Origin: Utricularia gibba
Taxonomy: Eukaryota > Streptophyta > Magnoliopsida > Lamiales > Lentibulariaceae
Direction: 5' to 3'
DNA: 64,000 nucleotides
NCBI GenBank assembly: GCA_002189035.1
Contig: NEEC01000004.1
Location: 1,116,001-1,180,000, forward strand
The position numbers were made by a program, and so were the translations under genes. Under the pieces are notes generated by a model. That model was not told the DNA's origin and searched no databases. It saw nothing but the letters and a program-made list of their open reading frames with translations. Below are positions 46,600-59,450 of the stretch, piece after piece (the first letter of the stretch is position 1; every line of letters begins with the position of its first letter).

Positions 46600-47600
46600 C
46601 AAAAATTATGATATTTATAGACTGTTGGTATATCTAGGAATCTGTCTTGATCATATGTGAGTAAAAAAAAAAAATCAAATTCATTATAAAAAAATTTACA
46701 TTAATATGTGAGATAAAGTGAAGTTAGTTAGATATGATCTATTTATAAAATCTATTAAAATGAAATAATTAAATATATACAAAATTAGAAATTTATAGTA
46801 ATTATTTGAATTTAATTTTTTAATATAATTTATATTTATTATGTACTTAATTTATATATATATATTCATTTGATCAATAAAATCTCTAATTTAAATATGA
46901 TATTATAGAGTTTATCTCACATCATGGTTTTCAATGGTAAAGATTGATTTTATGTTGGTCTGAGTTTTGTTAAAAAAAAAGATGTATTAGACATAATTGA
47001 TAAAATTAAATCGATTTATGACTCAAATATTACCTACCATCACAAAAATAAAAACAAGTATTAATCGGATTAAATATCAATTTGACTTGAAGGTGAATAT
47101 TAGAGCAAACAATCTCATATTGAAAATTAAAATGTAATAATCAAATATATAAGAAATTACAGATTAATAATAATTGATTTGATCTATTTTTTTCTAAATG
47201 TGATTAATGTTTTATGTGTAATTAACTTATCACATATATTCATTCTATATACTGTTATTAATTTTAACATAGTATTAAAACCTCTGCCTTGCATTATGAT
47301 TTAGGTAGCTAAATGAGTTTCATATTGATTTGAGTTTCAATTAAAAATTAGATCTATCAATGATTTAATTACTATCTATTATCATAAAAAGAAATAAATT
47401 TTAAGTGAATCAAAGACTAATTCAATTTGATAACAAATATTAAAATAAATAATTTCACATCGAAAAATTAAAATAAAATAATTAAGTATTTAAGATATCA
47501 TATATATTAGTAGTAATCAATTTAACATATTTTTTAATATAATCAATATTTATTATGTAATTGATCTTTATGTGTATTAGTTTGATTTATTCAATACTTA
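46600..47600. repeat. degenerate AT-rich tandem repeat, ~0.35-kb unit
   Basis: Roughly three units follow one another, each with words like catattggtctgagttt, a caa-tattac segment, aaaattaaaataaaataatt and ttattatgtaatt..tttatgtgtatt in the same order. A related two-unit copy lies at 59920-60430. It contains no gene. Unit borders are approximate. Confidence 0.55.
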
Positions 47601-48883
47601 ATTTCAAAAAAATCTTATCATGAGCCACATAAGATGTAGACGACCGACTTTAGGGCCAGTTCCAAAGCCATTGGAATTATTGTGTTTGGTAAGGCAGCTT
47701 ATTATTGATATATAACCATGTGGACATCATAAATTGTTAGAATGAAATTGCCCTTGTCATCATCATCATCATGGTCATGCCCCACCTAATGTTTTTGTTA
47801 TTATAATATGCACATAAAAACTCAAAAATATCATCTTCCATTCCTTCTGGAAAAAAAAAAGATTCTTCTGTTTACCCAAATGAAGTCGAATATTTATTCA
47901 TTTGTACTAATATTTCAACATCTGTAACAAACAAATGGATGATACCTTGACGACTTACCCTACTCTAATGTTGTACATAAAACACTTAATTTGTACGGTG
48001 CCGTTGTTTGCGGGGAAGATTCGCCGTGTCGCGGTAGGAAAAAGAAAACTTGCGCCCGCCACCCGTTCGTTCCATCATTAATTTCTGAACCAATTTCGAA
48101 AGCGAATTTATTGCCCAGGAAGGATCATTTGGCTAATCTTCGGATTTATATTGCATTAATTGCTAATTGGAGATTTATGCCCTGGTTACGCAACAACCGC
48201 TTCTAGAGGAAGGGATGAATCAGTCTGAAACCAATGCTGCCACGCATGAAGAGTACAATACGCATGCCTCCCTCGATGTCCAACTACCCTCATATCATTT
48301 ATTAATTAGTGTTTTTAAAAAAATTTGGAAATAATTTTATTATATAATATTATCAATTATAAAATTAATTCTATCGAAATTAATTTTGAAATTATAATAT
48401 TTGTAATCTTACCAATAAATAAAAGGTTGTTGTTGTGAATTCTTGCAAATTGACAATTTTTTTTATATTATTTACTACAATTACATGTAGACACTATCTT
48501 TTTCGTATTCTCTCTCTTCCTCAATGACTTCTTGATCGATATATAATTCATAGTCTGATATGTTGTTTTGTTCCAGTTAGTAGATTTAGATTTTGGCGTA
48601 ATTTACATGTCGTGATTGATTTACTGAAAGCTCATTCCAATTCACTTAGGTTGCTAATTTATTATTCTTACTAAATCCTCTGATTTTTCTCCAAAGTTAT
48701 ATGACTTGATTCCCTATATTGCCCTTTTTATTTTATCCACATTGCATACTTGTTTTCCGCGCCATTAATCCTAAACCTCATTTTTTTAACATAACCTTTT
48801 TCCCCATCAATATTATCTCAATGAATTGCCAAGTAAGAAAATTAAATACTATTTGCATAGGGAGCCACGCCGGTGAGTTTGGT

Positions 48884-49726
48884 CTAGACCTAGGTATGGG
48901 TCGGACTCATATGGGCAGAATCCGAATCATCGGGTCAAAAATTAACTGATTCGATGGGTCAAATTCATGCACGTTAAATCTTTGACCCAGCTCGTGAAAC
49001 ATTTCAGCAAACTTGATATGTTGTGAAGAGTTTGTGGAGTGAGGCTAAACGGGATATTGGGAGAAAATATGGTATGGTAAACTAGGGCTGCAAGCTCGAG
49101 CCGAGCCGAGCTTTCCGGTAAATTTCGAGCTCGAGCTCGAGCTCGATTGTATATTTTTAGGCTCGAGCTCGAACTCAAGCTCGCTGAGCCCAAGAAAACT
49201 TGGCTCGAACTCGGGCTCGATTCAAGCCCAAAAATATGCATCGAGCCTAAAAATGCATTTCGAGCCCAAAAATATGCCTTCTCGAGCCCAAAAATTTGCC
49301 TCATCGAGCCTCGAGCCTTGGAATGCAAAGCTCGAGCTCGACTGTTGTTAAATCGAGCTGTAGTCGAGTTGAGCTTGAGCCGACTCGAAAAAGATCGCGA
49401 GCCGGCTCGACTTGTTTACACCCCTATGGTAAACCTTGTTTTTCAGCTTGTTTTACATATTACAGTTAGCCCAATATTTATAGGGAGGGATTGTGTCCGT
49501 CGTGAGTTACTGTACTTTGAACGCCACAGCGGCGGACGATAAAGGAGAAGTGAAGAATGCGGCTGATCCTGGTGCCCCTGCATTTGTTCTCTTCGGAATA
49601 ACGGGTTGACGGGTCGAACCCGTACCCGTCCACCTCTACGTACGGTACCCGTTTAGTGACGGGTTGATTCATTACGGGTCAATCTGTGGGTCGGACGGGT
49701 TGACCCGGACTCGTACCCAGCTCTAG
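48884..49726. mobile_element. putative older transposon with hAT-like ends, host of a nested MITE
   Basis: The left edge (ctagacctaggtatgggtc) and the reverse complement of the right edge (agagctgggtacgagtcc) are similar inverted ends. Both sides are rich in the GGGTC/GACCCG words common in plant non-autonomous elements. Flanks read agtttggt (48876-48883) and agtttgct (49727-49734), an 8-bp near-match. The exact ends are uncertain by a few bases. Confidence 0.45.
49083..49426. mobile_element. hAT-type MITE (344 bp) with perfect 8-bp target duplication
   Basis: Ends are TAGGGCTG...ACACCCCTA, imperfect terminal inverted repeats of the TAGGGGTGTAAAC class. The body is a string of GAGCTCGAGCTC, AAGCCCAAAAATATGC and CTCGAGCC words. 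The direct repeat TGGTAAAC lies immediately outside on both sides (49075-49082 and 49427-49434). Eight-bp duplications and such ends are typical of hAT transposons. It carries no transposase, and open frames across it are only repeat translations. Confidence 0.85.
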
Positions 49727-50424
49727 TTTGCTCTGAACGAGTCAAGGAGGGGCCTTCAGCCAATGCCTCTTGATTCGTACATTACTGCGTTGCCCTTCGT
49801 TGGGTCGCCGGCGTTGACTCAGTGGAAGACCATGCTTGCTTACTGACATCTAGAAACGCGAATTTGAAGATTGTTGATCATGTTATTACATCCAAACACT
49901 AGGGAAAATTGGGTCGGGAAAGGCGGTTTCAAAGCACGCTGTCGGTATCGGACGTTGTACTGTACAGAAAGAGGTGGATTTTATAATTTATTTATGCTTT
50001 TGATAGAATTAAATTATGTAATGATTATTATTAAGTTCATTTTCTTAGAAGAAATAATTTTACATTAAGAAATTAAAATAAAATAGTAAAATATGTATAT
50101 TACATTGAATAATAAGTGGCTTGGTGTAATTAATATTTTCTATATACTTGGATTTTACACGTTTTTATTTAATCTACCATATTTTTAATTTCAACACACA
50201 TTTTACGTGAGTAGGAATAAAAAAATGAATACTCACGCTTTTGAAAATAATAGAGAATTAAAAGCTATTTTGCATAAACTCGGGATCTGAAAATATTAAA
50301 TCATGAAGACCATTTCAACGGGTTGTTCATGTCCCCAGCGGCATAGATAAATAGCTAGCCACTACGCGTCTCTTCCTCACTCTGCAACCATTTTTTCTTC
50401 GGCAGAACAAACACACACACACAC
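49727..50424. other. promoter region of GLR copy 1
   Basis: 49735-49905 matches 56033-56205 upstream of GLR copy 2, including a W-box TTGACT in both. About 0.37 kb (49905-50275) is extra in copy 1. The proximal part with agataaatagc (TATA-like, near 50345) is again shared. An (AC)n run sits just before the ATG. Confidence 0.6.
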
Positions 50425-53400
50425 ATGAGAATGGCGGCCGGCTACCTGCTCATATGTTGGGTTCTAGTGTTGCTCGACTTGTGGCCGGAGAATGCGCTGG
50501 CGGCGGTGGTTCCAGTGGGAGTCGGGGTGGTGCTCGACATGAGTACAGAGGTTGGGAAGATGAGTTTGGGTTCCATGAACATAGCTTTGGCAGACTTCTA
50601 CGCTGAAAATCCACAATTTGTGACGAGGTTGGTTCTAACTACGAGGGACTCCGCCGGAGACGTGGTGGCTGCAGCCTCATCAGGTGAGTCTGCGCGTACC
50701 TCAACATTTTACCAAACTGAATACGATTTCTCTTCCCTTCTAGAACTTGGGATTCAGGTCAAAAAACTCTGCTTGGTGGGAGTTTCATAAGAAAGTGGAT
50801 TATTGTTAAGTTATTTACGATGATGGATTTAGAGTTAGACAAGGACCCTAAACTATAGAGTTAAGCCAATTCATATTTTTAATTGTTATTATAATTTTAT
50901 AGATGCCTACATTATTGATTTATAATTTATCATACACAGTTGTAGACTTGTTGGAAAATGTTCGAGTTACAGCAATTATCGGACCACTAAAATCGACTGA
51001 GGCTAACTTTGTGATACATATTGGTGGTAAAGCACAAGTGCCCATTGTATCATTTACCGCTACAAGTCCTTCACTCACATCCATTCGAAGCCCATACTTT
51101 TTTAGAACTGCTTTGAGCGACTCTTCACAAGTGGATGCTATAAGTGCCATAATTGAGGCTTTTAGTTGGAGAGAAGTTTCCTTGGTTTACGTTGATGATG
51201 AGTTTGGACAAGGAATGGTTCCCTTTTTGAGTGATGCTTTGGAACAAATAGATGTTCGCATTCCTTATAGAAGTGGGATTCCTTCATCCGCAACTGATGA
51301 TCAGATTGTTGCTGAGCTTAATAAGCTAATGACTATGCAAACCCGAGTTTTTATTGTTCACATGACAAAGGTTCTTGGTTCCCGCTTCTTCCTAAAAGTT
51401 CAGCAACTTGGAATGATGAGCGAAGAATATGTCTGGATTATAACTGACGCATTGGCAAATCCATTGAATACCTTGAATCCGGATGTCTTGGAGTCCATGG
51501 TGGGAGTCTTGGGAGTGAGACCGTATGTTGGAAAAACGACAAAGCTTGAGAAATTTCGTGCACATTACAAAAGACAATTTCGCCAGCATAATGGATCTAT
51601 GGAACTCACAGTTTTTGGCTTATGGGCGTATGACACTATAACTGCACTAGCCATGGCAACTGAACAAGTTTCAGCATCCATCAGAAATGAAACATTTTCA
51701 ATGCCAAATTTCTCAAGTAATGCCACTGACCTTAAAAAGTTGAGGGTGTCAAGTGCTGGATTCCATCTTATTAAAGCACTGTCAAACACAACATTTCAAG
51801 GCTTGGCAGGGAGATTTAGATTGATTAATCAACAACTTCAATCTCCTCCTTATGAGGTGGTTAACATAGTTGGTCCAGGAGCAAGGATAGTGGGATATTG
51901 GACCAAAGAAGGTGGTATTACTCAAGAACTCAAATCAACAGGTGAAGTCTCTACATCAAAGAGTAAATTCAAGTCCATTATATGGCCGGGAGATAAAATC
52001 TCTCCACCAAAAGGTTGGGTGTTACCCGTAAATGAAAAAAAACTTCGAATTTTGGTACCAGTAAAGCATGGATTTACCGAATTTGTGGATGTCTTAACAA
52101 AAATACAAGGATTTTCCATTGATGTTTTTGATGCAGTTATAAAAGCATTACCATATGGTATATCATATGAGTATATCCCCTTTTATTCAACAAACGAAAA
52201 CATTTCTCATACATATAATGACATGGTGTATCAAGTATATCTCAAGGTAATTGTGTTTTCATATACTTCTCAACGTTTTAGCTCTCTAAATTGACTGTGA
52301 TTGTTTGAATGATCAGAATTATGATGCTGCAGTGGGTGATATCACAATCATAGCAAATCGATCACGATTTGTTGACTTCTCACTTCCTTATTCAGAAGCT
52401 GGTATTTCTATGCTTGTTCCTTATATTAACAAGAACAACAACAAAGCATGGTTATTTCTAAAGCCACTCACATGGCAACTTTGGTTAACAAGCTTCTTCT
52501 CATTCATAGCCATTGCTATTGTGATATGGATTCTAGAACACAGAGAGATGAAAACTGACTTTAAGGGTACTCTTCATCACCAAGCAGGCATGCTATTGTG
52601 GTATTCATTTTCAACTATGGTCTTTTCTCAAAGTAAGTTATTAATACAAGTATAGATATGCACTTTTGAATATTTGAATTTTCTCTTGATTGTTTTTAAT
52701 GTATTTTTGCAGGGGAGAACATAAGAAACAACTTTGCAAGAATAATTATGATCTTATGGTTTTTTGTTATTCTTATTCTAACACAAAGCTACACAGCAAA
52801 TTTGGCATCACTTTTAACTGTGCAACAACTACAACCTTCTTTCACAGATATCAAAACACTTATCCAAACTCATGCTTATGTGGGCTATCAAAAAGGATCC
52901 TTTATGTTTGAATTTCTCTTGAACAACAATTTCAGCCCATCAAGATTGTTACCTTACCGCAGTATAGAGGAACTCAACGAATTGTTCATCAAGGGAAGTG
53001 GAAATGGAGGCATTGCAGCTGCTCTTGATGAAATTCCATTCTTAAAACTCTTCTTGTCCCATCATTGTTCAAAATACACTATAACCGGTCCTGTATACAA
53101 AACAGGCGGCTTCGGATTCGTAAGTAAAAAGACACAAAGTTTATTCCTTTCCTTTCTGCTATGGATGGTACTCATGTGTGCATTATGCTTGGTTGTAGGC
53201 GTTTCCAACCGGGTCTCCATTGGTGTCCGACATTTCGAAGGCGGTACTCAATGTTACTGAGAGTGACGGCATGTTTCTGATAGAAAAAAAATCATTTGGA
53301 GATTCAAGGGAATGTTCAAATGCCCCGTTATCTACCAACGATAGCCTTGGTCTGGAAAGCTTCTGGGCGCTTTTTGCGATCGTGGGCGCAATTGCAGCAT

Positions 53401-53591
53401 TCTTCGTTACTGTTTCCGTACTCACTTTTCTATATCAACAACGAGACTCACTCCACCCACAGGTTTCGTCAGTGTGGTGTAGAATAACAAAGTTGCTGCA
53501 GAAGTTCTTCGTCAAGAGCCATCAGCAAGTACCTACAGCACCTTCGCCATTGGGCAATGGCCAACCTAGTAGCACAAACAGCATTCATTAG
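50425..53591 (+). CDS. GLR: glutamate receptor-like channel (GLR), tandem copy 1
   Basis: Exons 50425-50683, 50940-52246, 52317-52632, 52713-53119, 53199-53591 encode 893 aa, all in frame. Order of parts: signal peptide (LLICWVLVLLDLWPENALA), amino-terminal ANF-receptor domain (VVLDMSTEVGKMS, AIIGPLKSTEANFVI, FTATSPSL), ligand-binding S1 (KKLRILVPVKHGFTEFV), M1 (WLTSFFSFIAIAIVIWIL), pore loop (LLWYSFSTMVFSQRE), M3 with gate motif SYTANLASLLTV, S2 (ITGPVYKTGGFGF, AFPTGSPLVSDIS) and M4 (FWALFAIVGAIAAFFVTV). GLRs are amino-acid-gated calcium-permeable channels in the plasma membrane or endomembranes, used in wound and defence signalling. Exon structure and blocks fit plant clade 2. Nothing broken. 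Confidence 0.95.
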
Positions 53592-56357
53592 ATGTAATGG
53601 ACATTCAAAACGATGATGATTCAAATGTAGCGTTAAAACCTGCAGTAGATCGTGCTAATGGGTATACGAAAGTTGTACGCAATTGATATTAGGTAAAAAC
53701 TTTGATAGTAAAAATAAAAAAATAGATTTCTAGATTTAATGTGATTCATTCTAAAAAAGTAGTTATTCACATATCTAATTTTGAGAAAAATTCAATATTT
53801 ATCATATTAAATACAATAAATTTATTTTGGTAAATTATCGGATTTTAATTTTTTTTTTATCTTTTTTTTTCGAAAATTATATAGTACGATAAACACGAAT
53901 ATAAAACAATACTATCTTTTTTCTTTTTTTATTCTAACCTCAAAAATCGAAAAACTAACTCAAAACATCTAAAATGATATAAGATTGAATCTCATATCTG
54001 GAAGTAACCCACCCTTCAGCCGACGGTACCAATCATCCCTCACCAACCGCATTTTTTTATTTTTTTATTTTTTAATGTGGGCCCACATGGAGTGATCGTA
54101 ACTTGGACAAAACTCATTAGAGACACTCTACAAATGAAGATCAAGTTCATTCTGTTTACAAAATTTTTCATCGTTTTTATTTAAATTCAAATAAATTTAT
54201 CTTTTTTTTTTCTGATCTCGTCAACTAAACGCACATCAAAATTCAAATGTCTAAAACAGAGAAAAGTGCTCTTAATACACAACATGATATTTTTATTCGG
54301 TATTAAACACAGTGTTGGGGTTAGCACCAAAAAGCATATCTTATACGTGCAACATGAAGGACCACGAAAACTAGAGGTCCAAATAACTTTTGAAGTTGCT
54401 TACATTTTTGTTTTGAAAGGAATATCATAATTTTAGACAATTATATTCAATAAAAAAATTTATATTGAATATTTATTTCTTGATTTACTTTTCTGGTGAT
54501 CTCTTGACCGAATCTTCTCATGAGCCCGAGAAGATGGAGGCGACGTTAGGGCAATTTCCAACAGACTTCGGAATTATTGTGTTTGGTAAGGCAGATTATT
54601 ATTCATCATCTTTAACCTATGTGTATTAGAAAGAATTCTAATGAATCTTTTTGATATCACCATATTCGAATATTGCTTAAACATACTCAGTCTCATAGAA
54701 TACATGTTGATAAAATTTCTAACGATCACAATATAATCCATAGTTTCACTAATCATATGACCCATATATATATATTTTTTTTTTTGTAGAAACTAGACAT
54801 TACAAAAATGTTCACCATTATTGAAAATGGATTAAGTAAGACGATCATTAATACAAACTTAAAAAAGACTTTGGATCAATGCACTACCAGGGTCAATATT
54901 CTCCCAAAAATTAAGAAGAAAGTATTGTAAATAAATACATGTTCTTATGTTGCTAGGAAAAAAGCTCTAACTCATATTTTAAAAAAAAAAAAGAAAAAAT
55001 TTGTTGTGTGCTTCACACCCACTTCCTGATTCTGCAGGCTGGATGGGTATAGACTGCTTGGTGACATTTGTTGTCAAGGGGAGAGCCTGATATATTGATC
55101 GGATCAAAATACACTCATGTATAATCATATATCAAATACGGGTAAATACTTTAATGTATGTTGAAATCCATCTAAACCCACATATCAAACACGTTCTTAG
55201 TGTTTCGATTACCTTCTTTGTGGTTATATTAGTTTCACTGTTATTAAACTTTTTTTTTTTGTTTTTGAAAGCTATATTAACTTTATAATATCACTAGAAA
55301 ATAAATCATAGAAAATGGGATACAATGTTTAAATAATATGACCCTTATTTTGTTGTCTACAAAGCTCACTCTACTTTTAAGCATCTTTTTTACTCCTAGA
55401 ATTCTTGAGCAACACGTTTTTCTGTTTTTTTTCCCCTTTTTTTGACTTATTGAATGCCAACTACCCATTTGAATATTATTTCTATGGAAGTCATCACCAC
55501 CAATCAATTTCCTCTGAATAAAACAAAAGTTCCAAATTAAACATAAAAAAAATTATATTTGGAGTTCTTGTTCCATGGAAAGAATGAAGTCTAGATCGCA
55601 AACTTGACCACGCCTTCAAATTTGAACCAATATTCATTCTTTGTTGTTAAATCTAACAACCTCAAAGAAAAAATCGTAACCAATCCATTCAAATATGAAA
55701 CCCCTAATTTTGGGTTTGCGAGGTTGTTTTAAATTTAAGATATGGTTTAAGATAAAATATAATTTATAGATTTAAATTTGAAATGATGGTTCTAAGTAAG
55801 ATAAGGTATGCAAAATTTATTACTTTTTTATTGATACTTAAATTTTAAATTTGGTATATTAAGTTGCTTATTCGTAATTAAGTATTTTTTAAAAATATAT
55901 TACTTTTATTTGTATTTCATAAATAAATTTTTATTTTAAATACGAATACATCAAAATTTAGTAAATTTTCACCCTGGTAGTATTCCCGATCTGCTGACCC
56001 GGAATTGTGTATCATACATAGCTCTGAAGTCTGAACTAGTCAAGAAGTGGCCTTCAGCCAATGGGGTCTGTTGATTAGTAAATTATTGCATCACCCTTCT
56101 GTGGGTCCCCAAAGTTGACTAATATGAAGACCATGCTCGCCTCCTCACATCTAGAAACGCCCATTTGATGATTGTTGATCGTGTTATTACAGCCAACACT
56201 GGGGAATCGAATTCATGTTGCAGAAACTCTGGATCTGAAATATTCAACCCTCAAGACCATTTCAACTGGTTCTTCATGACCCCACCGGGATAGATAAATA
56301 GCTACTTCACATCTCTTCGTACACCCATTTTTTTCCAGAGAACAGACGCACAGACAC
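53592..56357. other. intergenic region between GLR copies 1 and 2
   Basis: AT-rich. 54515-54620 repeats the block at 47616-47730. 54300-54400 resembles 60630-60710. 55420-55580 resembles the CCD4 3'-flank words at 39180-39370 and 43390-43580. 56033-56205 is the duplicated GLR promoter block. No gene is supported. Confidence 0.55.
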
Positions 56358-59300
56358 ATGAGAACGGCGGCCGGCTACCTGCTCTTGTGTTGGGTTCTAG
56401 TGTTACTCGACTTTTCGCCGGAGAATGTGCTGGCGGCGGTGGTTCTGGTGAGGGTCGGGGTGGTGCTCGACATGAGTACGGAGGTTGGGAAGATGAGTTT
56501 GGGTTCCATGAACATAGCTTTGGCAGACTTCTACGCCGAGAATCCACAATTTCAGACGAGGTTGGTTCTTACTACGAGGGACTCCGCCGGAGACGTTGTC
56601 GCTGCAGCCTCATCAGGTGTGTACCTCAACATTTAACCAAACTGAGCACGATTTCTCTTCCTTTCTGAAGCATGGGTTAATAAAGTGGATTACTGTTGCT
56701 TTCATTTAGTCAAGTCATTTATGATGATGGTTTTAGAGTTTAGACACGGAACCTAAACTATAGATTGAGACCATAGATCATTGGGGGTTATATACCATGC
56801 TAATTAATTGTTCTCAATGTATCATTAATTTTTAATTTATGATATACAGTTGTAGACTTATTGAAAAATATTCAAGTTAAGGCGATTATCGGACCACTAA
56901 AATCGACGGAGGCTAACTTCATGATACATCTTGGTGGTAAAGCACAAGTGCCGATTATATCATTTACTGCTACAAGTCCTTCACTCACATCCATTCGAAG
57001 CCCATACTTTTTTAGAACTGCTTTGAGCGACTCTTCCCAAGTAGATGCCATAAGCGCCATAATTGAGGCTTTTAGTTGGAGAGAAGTCTCCTTGGTTTAC
57101 GTTGATGATGAGTTTGGACAAGGAATGGTTCCCTTTTTGAGTGATGCTTTGGAACAAATAGATGTTCGCATTCCTTATAGAAGTGGGATTCCTTCATCCG
57201 CAACTGATGATCAGATTGCTGCTGAGCTTAATAAGCTAATGACTATGCAAACCCGAGTTTTTATTGTTCACATGACAAAGGTTCTTGGTTCCCGCTTCTT
57301 CCTAAAAGTTCAGCAACTTGGAATGATGAGCGAAGAATATGTCTGGATTATAACTGACGCATTGACAAATCCATTGAATACCTTGAATCCGGATGTCTTG
57401 GAGTCCATGGTGGGAGTCTTGGGAGTGAGACCGTATGTTGGAAAAACGACAAAGCTTGAGAAATTTCGTGCACGTTACAAAAGACAATTTCACCAGCATA
57501 ATGGATCTATGGAACTCACAGTTTTTGGCTTATGGGCGTATGACACTATAACTGCACTAGCCATGGCAACTGAACAAGTTTCAGCATCTATCAGAAATGA
57601 AACTCTCTTAATGCCAAATGTTTCAAGTAATGCCACTGACCTTAAAAAGTTGAGGGTGTCAAGTGCTGGATTCCATCTTATTAAAGCACTGTCAAATACA
57701 ACATTTCAAGGATTGGCTGGGAGCTTTAAATTGATTAATCAACAACTTCAGTCTCCGCCTTATGAGGTGGTTAACATAGTTGGTCCAGGAGCAAGAGTAG
57801 TAGGATATTGGACTAAAGAAGGTGGTATTACTCAAGAACTCAAATCAACAGGTGAAGTCTCTACATCAAAGGGTAAATTCAAGTCCATTATATGGCCGGG
57901 AGATAAAATCTCTCCACCAAAAGGTTGGGTGTTACCCGTAAATGAAAAAAAACTTCGAATTTTGGTACCAGAAAAACATGGATTTACCGAATTCGTCGAT
58001 GTTTCAACAAAAGTACAAGGGTTTTCTATTGATGTTTTTGATGCAGTTATAAGAGCACTACCATTTGGTGTATCATATGAGTACATCCCCTTTTCCACAA
58101 CAAATCCAAACACTTCTGACACATATAACGACATGGTATACCAAGTATATCTCAAGGTAATTGTGTTTTCATATTCTTCTCAAAAGTTCAGCTCTCTAAA
58201 TTGAATTTGACTGTTTGAATGATGAACAGAATTATGATGCTGCAGTGGGTGATATAACAATCATAGCAAATCGATCACGATTTGTTGACTTCTCACTTCC
58301 ATATACAGAATCTGGTGTTTCTATGCTTGTTCCTTACGTTAAGAAGAACAACAACAAAGCATGGTTATTTACAAAGCCACTTACATGGAAACTTTGGTTA
58401 ACTAGCTTCTGCTCATTCATAGTCATTGCTATTGTGATATGGATTCTAGAACACAGAGAAACGGATACCGACTTTAAGGGCACTGTTTGGCACCAAGGAG
58501 TCAGTGTATTGTGGTATTCATTCTCAACTATGTCATTTTGTCAAAGTAAGTTGTTAATACAAGTGTAGGTATGTGATTTTGAATATTTGAGTTTTCTCTT
58601 GATTGTTTTTAATGCATTTTTGCAGGGGAGAACATAAAAAACCCTTTTGCGAGAGTAGTTATGATCTTATGGTTCTTTCTTGTTCTTATTCTAATACAAA
58701 GTTACACAGCAAATTTGGCATCACTTTTAACTGTGCCACAACTACAACCTTCTATCCCAGATATGAAAACACTTGTCCAAACTCATGCTTATGTGGGTTA
58801 TCAAAAAGGATCATTTTTGTTGGAATTTCTCTTGAACAACAATTTCAGCCCATCAAGATTGATAACCTACACAAGCATGGAGGAGCTCAACGAGTTGTTC
58901 ATGAAGGGGAGTGGAAACGGAGGCATTGCTGCCGCTTTTGATGAAACTCCATACTTAAAACTCTTCTTGTCCCATCATTGTTCAAAATACACTTTAACCG
59001 GTCCTGTATACAAAACAGGAGGCTTTGGATTCGTAAGTAAAAAGACATAAAACTCATTACTTTCCTTTCTGCTCTGGATGTTACTTATGCGTGCATTATG
59101 CTTGGTTGTAGGTGTTTCCAACCGGGTCTCCATTGGTGTCCGACATTTCGAAGGCGGTACTCAATGTTACTGAGAGTGACGGCATGTTTCTGATAGAAAA
59201 AAAATCATTTGGGGATTCAAGGGAATGTTCAAATGCCGAACTATCTACCAATGATAGCCTTGGTCTGGAAAGCTTCTGGGCGCTATTTGCGATTGTGGGT

Positions 59301-59450
59301 GGATTCGCGGCATTCTTCATTATACTCATTTTCCTATATCAACAACGAGACTCATTCCGCCTGCAGGGTTCATCAGTGTGGCGTAGAATAAAAAAGTTGC
59401 TGCAGAGGTTCTTCGTCAAGAGCCAGCAGCAAGTAGCCCCAACTTCCTGA
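56358..59450 (+). CDS. GLR: glutamate receptor-like channel (GLR), tandem copy 2
   Basis: Exons 56358-56616, 56850-58156, 58230-58545, 58626-59032, 59112-59450 encode 875 aa. The first four exons have exactly the same lengths as in copy 1 and near-identical sequence; the last is shorter because the C-terminal tail ends at QQVAPTS. All channel parts are present: signal peptide, ATD, S1 (KKLRILVPEKHGFTEFV), M1, pore loop (VLWYSFSTMSFCQRE), SYTANLASLLTV gate, S2 and M4. The pore loop differs from copy 1 (SFCQ against VFSQ), and the GFGF-to-VFPTG joint starts with Val instead of Ala. A recent tandem duplicate, intact and probably functional. A TATA-like agataaatagc lies ~65 nt upstream. Confidence 0.95.

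Larger units (their letters stand above)
46331..48883. other. intergenic region, CCD4-4 promoter to first GLR flank
   Basis: This holds the CCD4-4 core promoter, the fold-back element, the AT-rich tandem repeats, a (CAT)n microsatellite near 47757-47774 and a block at 47616-47730 that recurs at 54515-54620. From 47990 to 48240 a GC-richer patch has a 70-codon frame with no known relatives. No gene is supported. Confidence 0.5.

Noticed and set aside
49123-49147. GAGCTC repeats as a possible CRISPR-like array
   Set aside because: No regular spacers, a plant nuclear context, and the tract belongs to a MITE.
49147-49542. 131-codon frame rich in SSPKIC/EPKN repeats
   Set aside because: It translates the repeated GAGCCCAAAAATATGC words of the hAT MITE and is not a gene.
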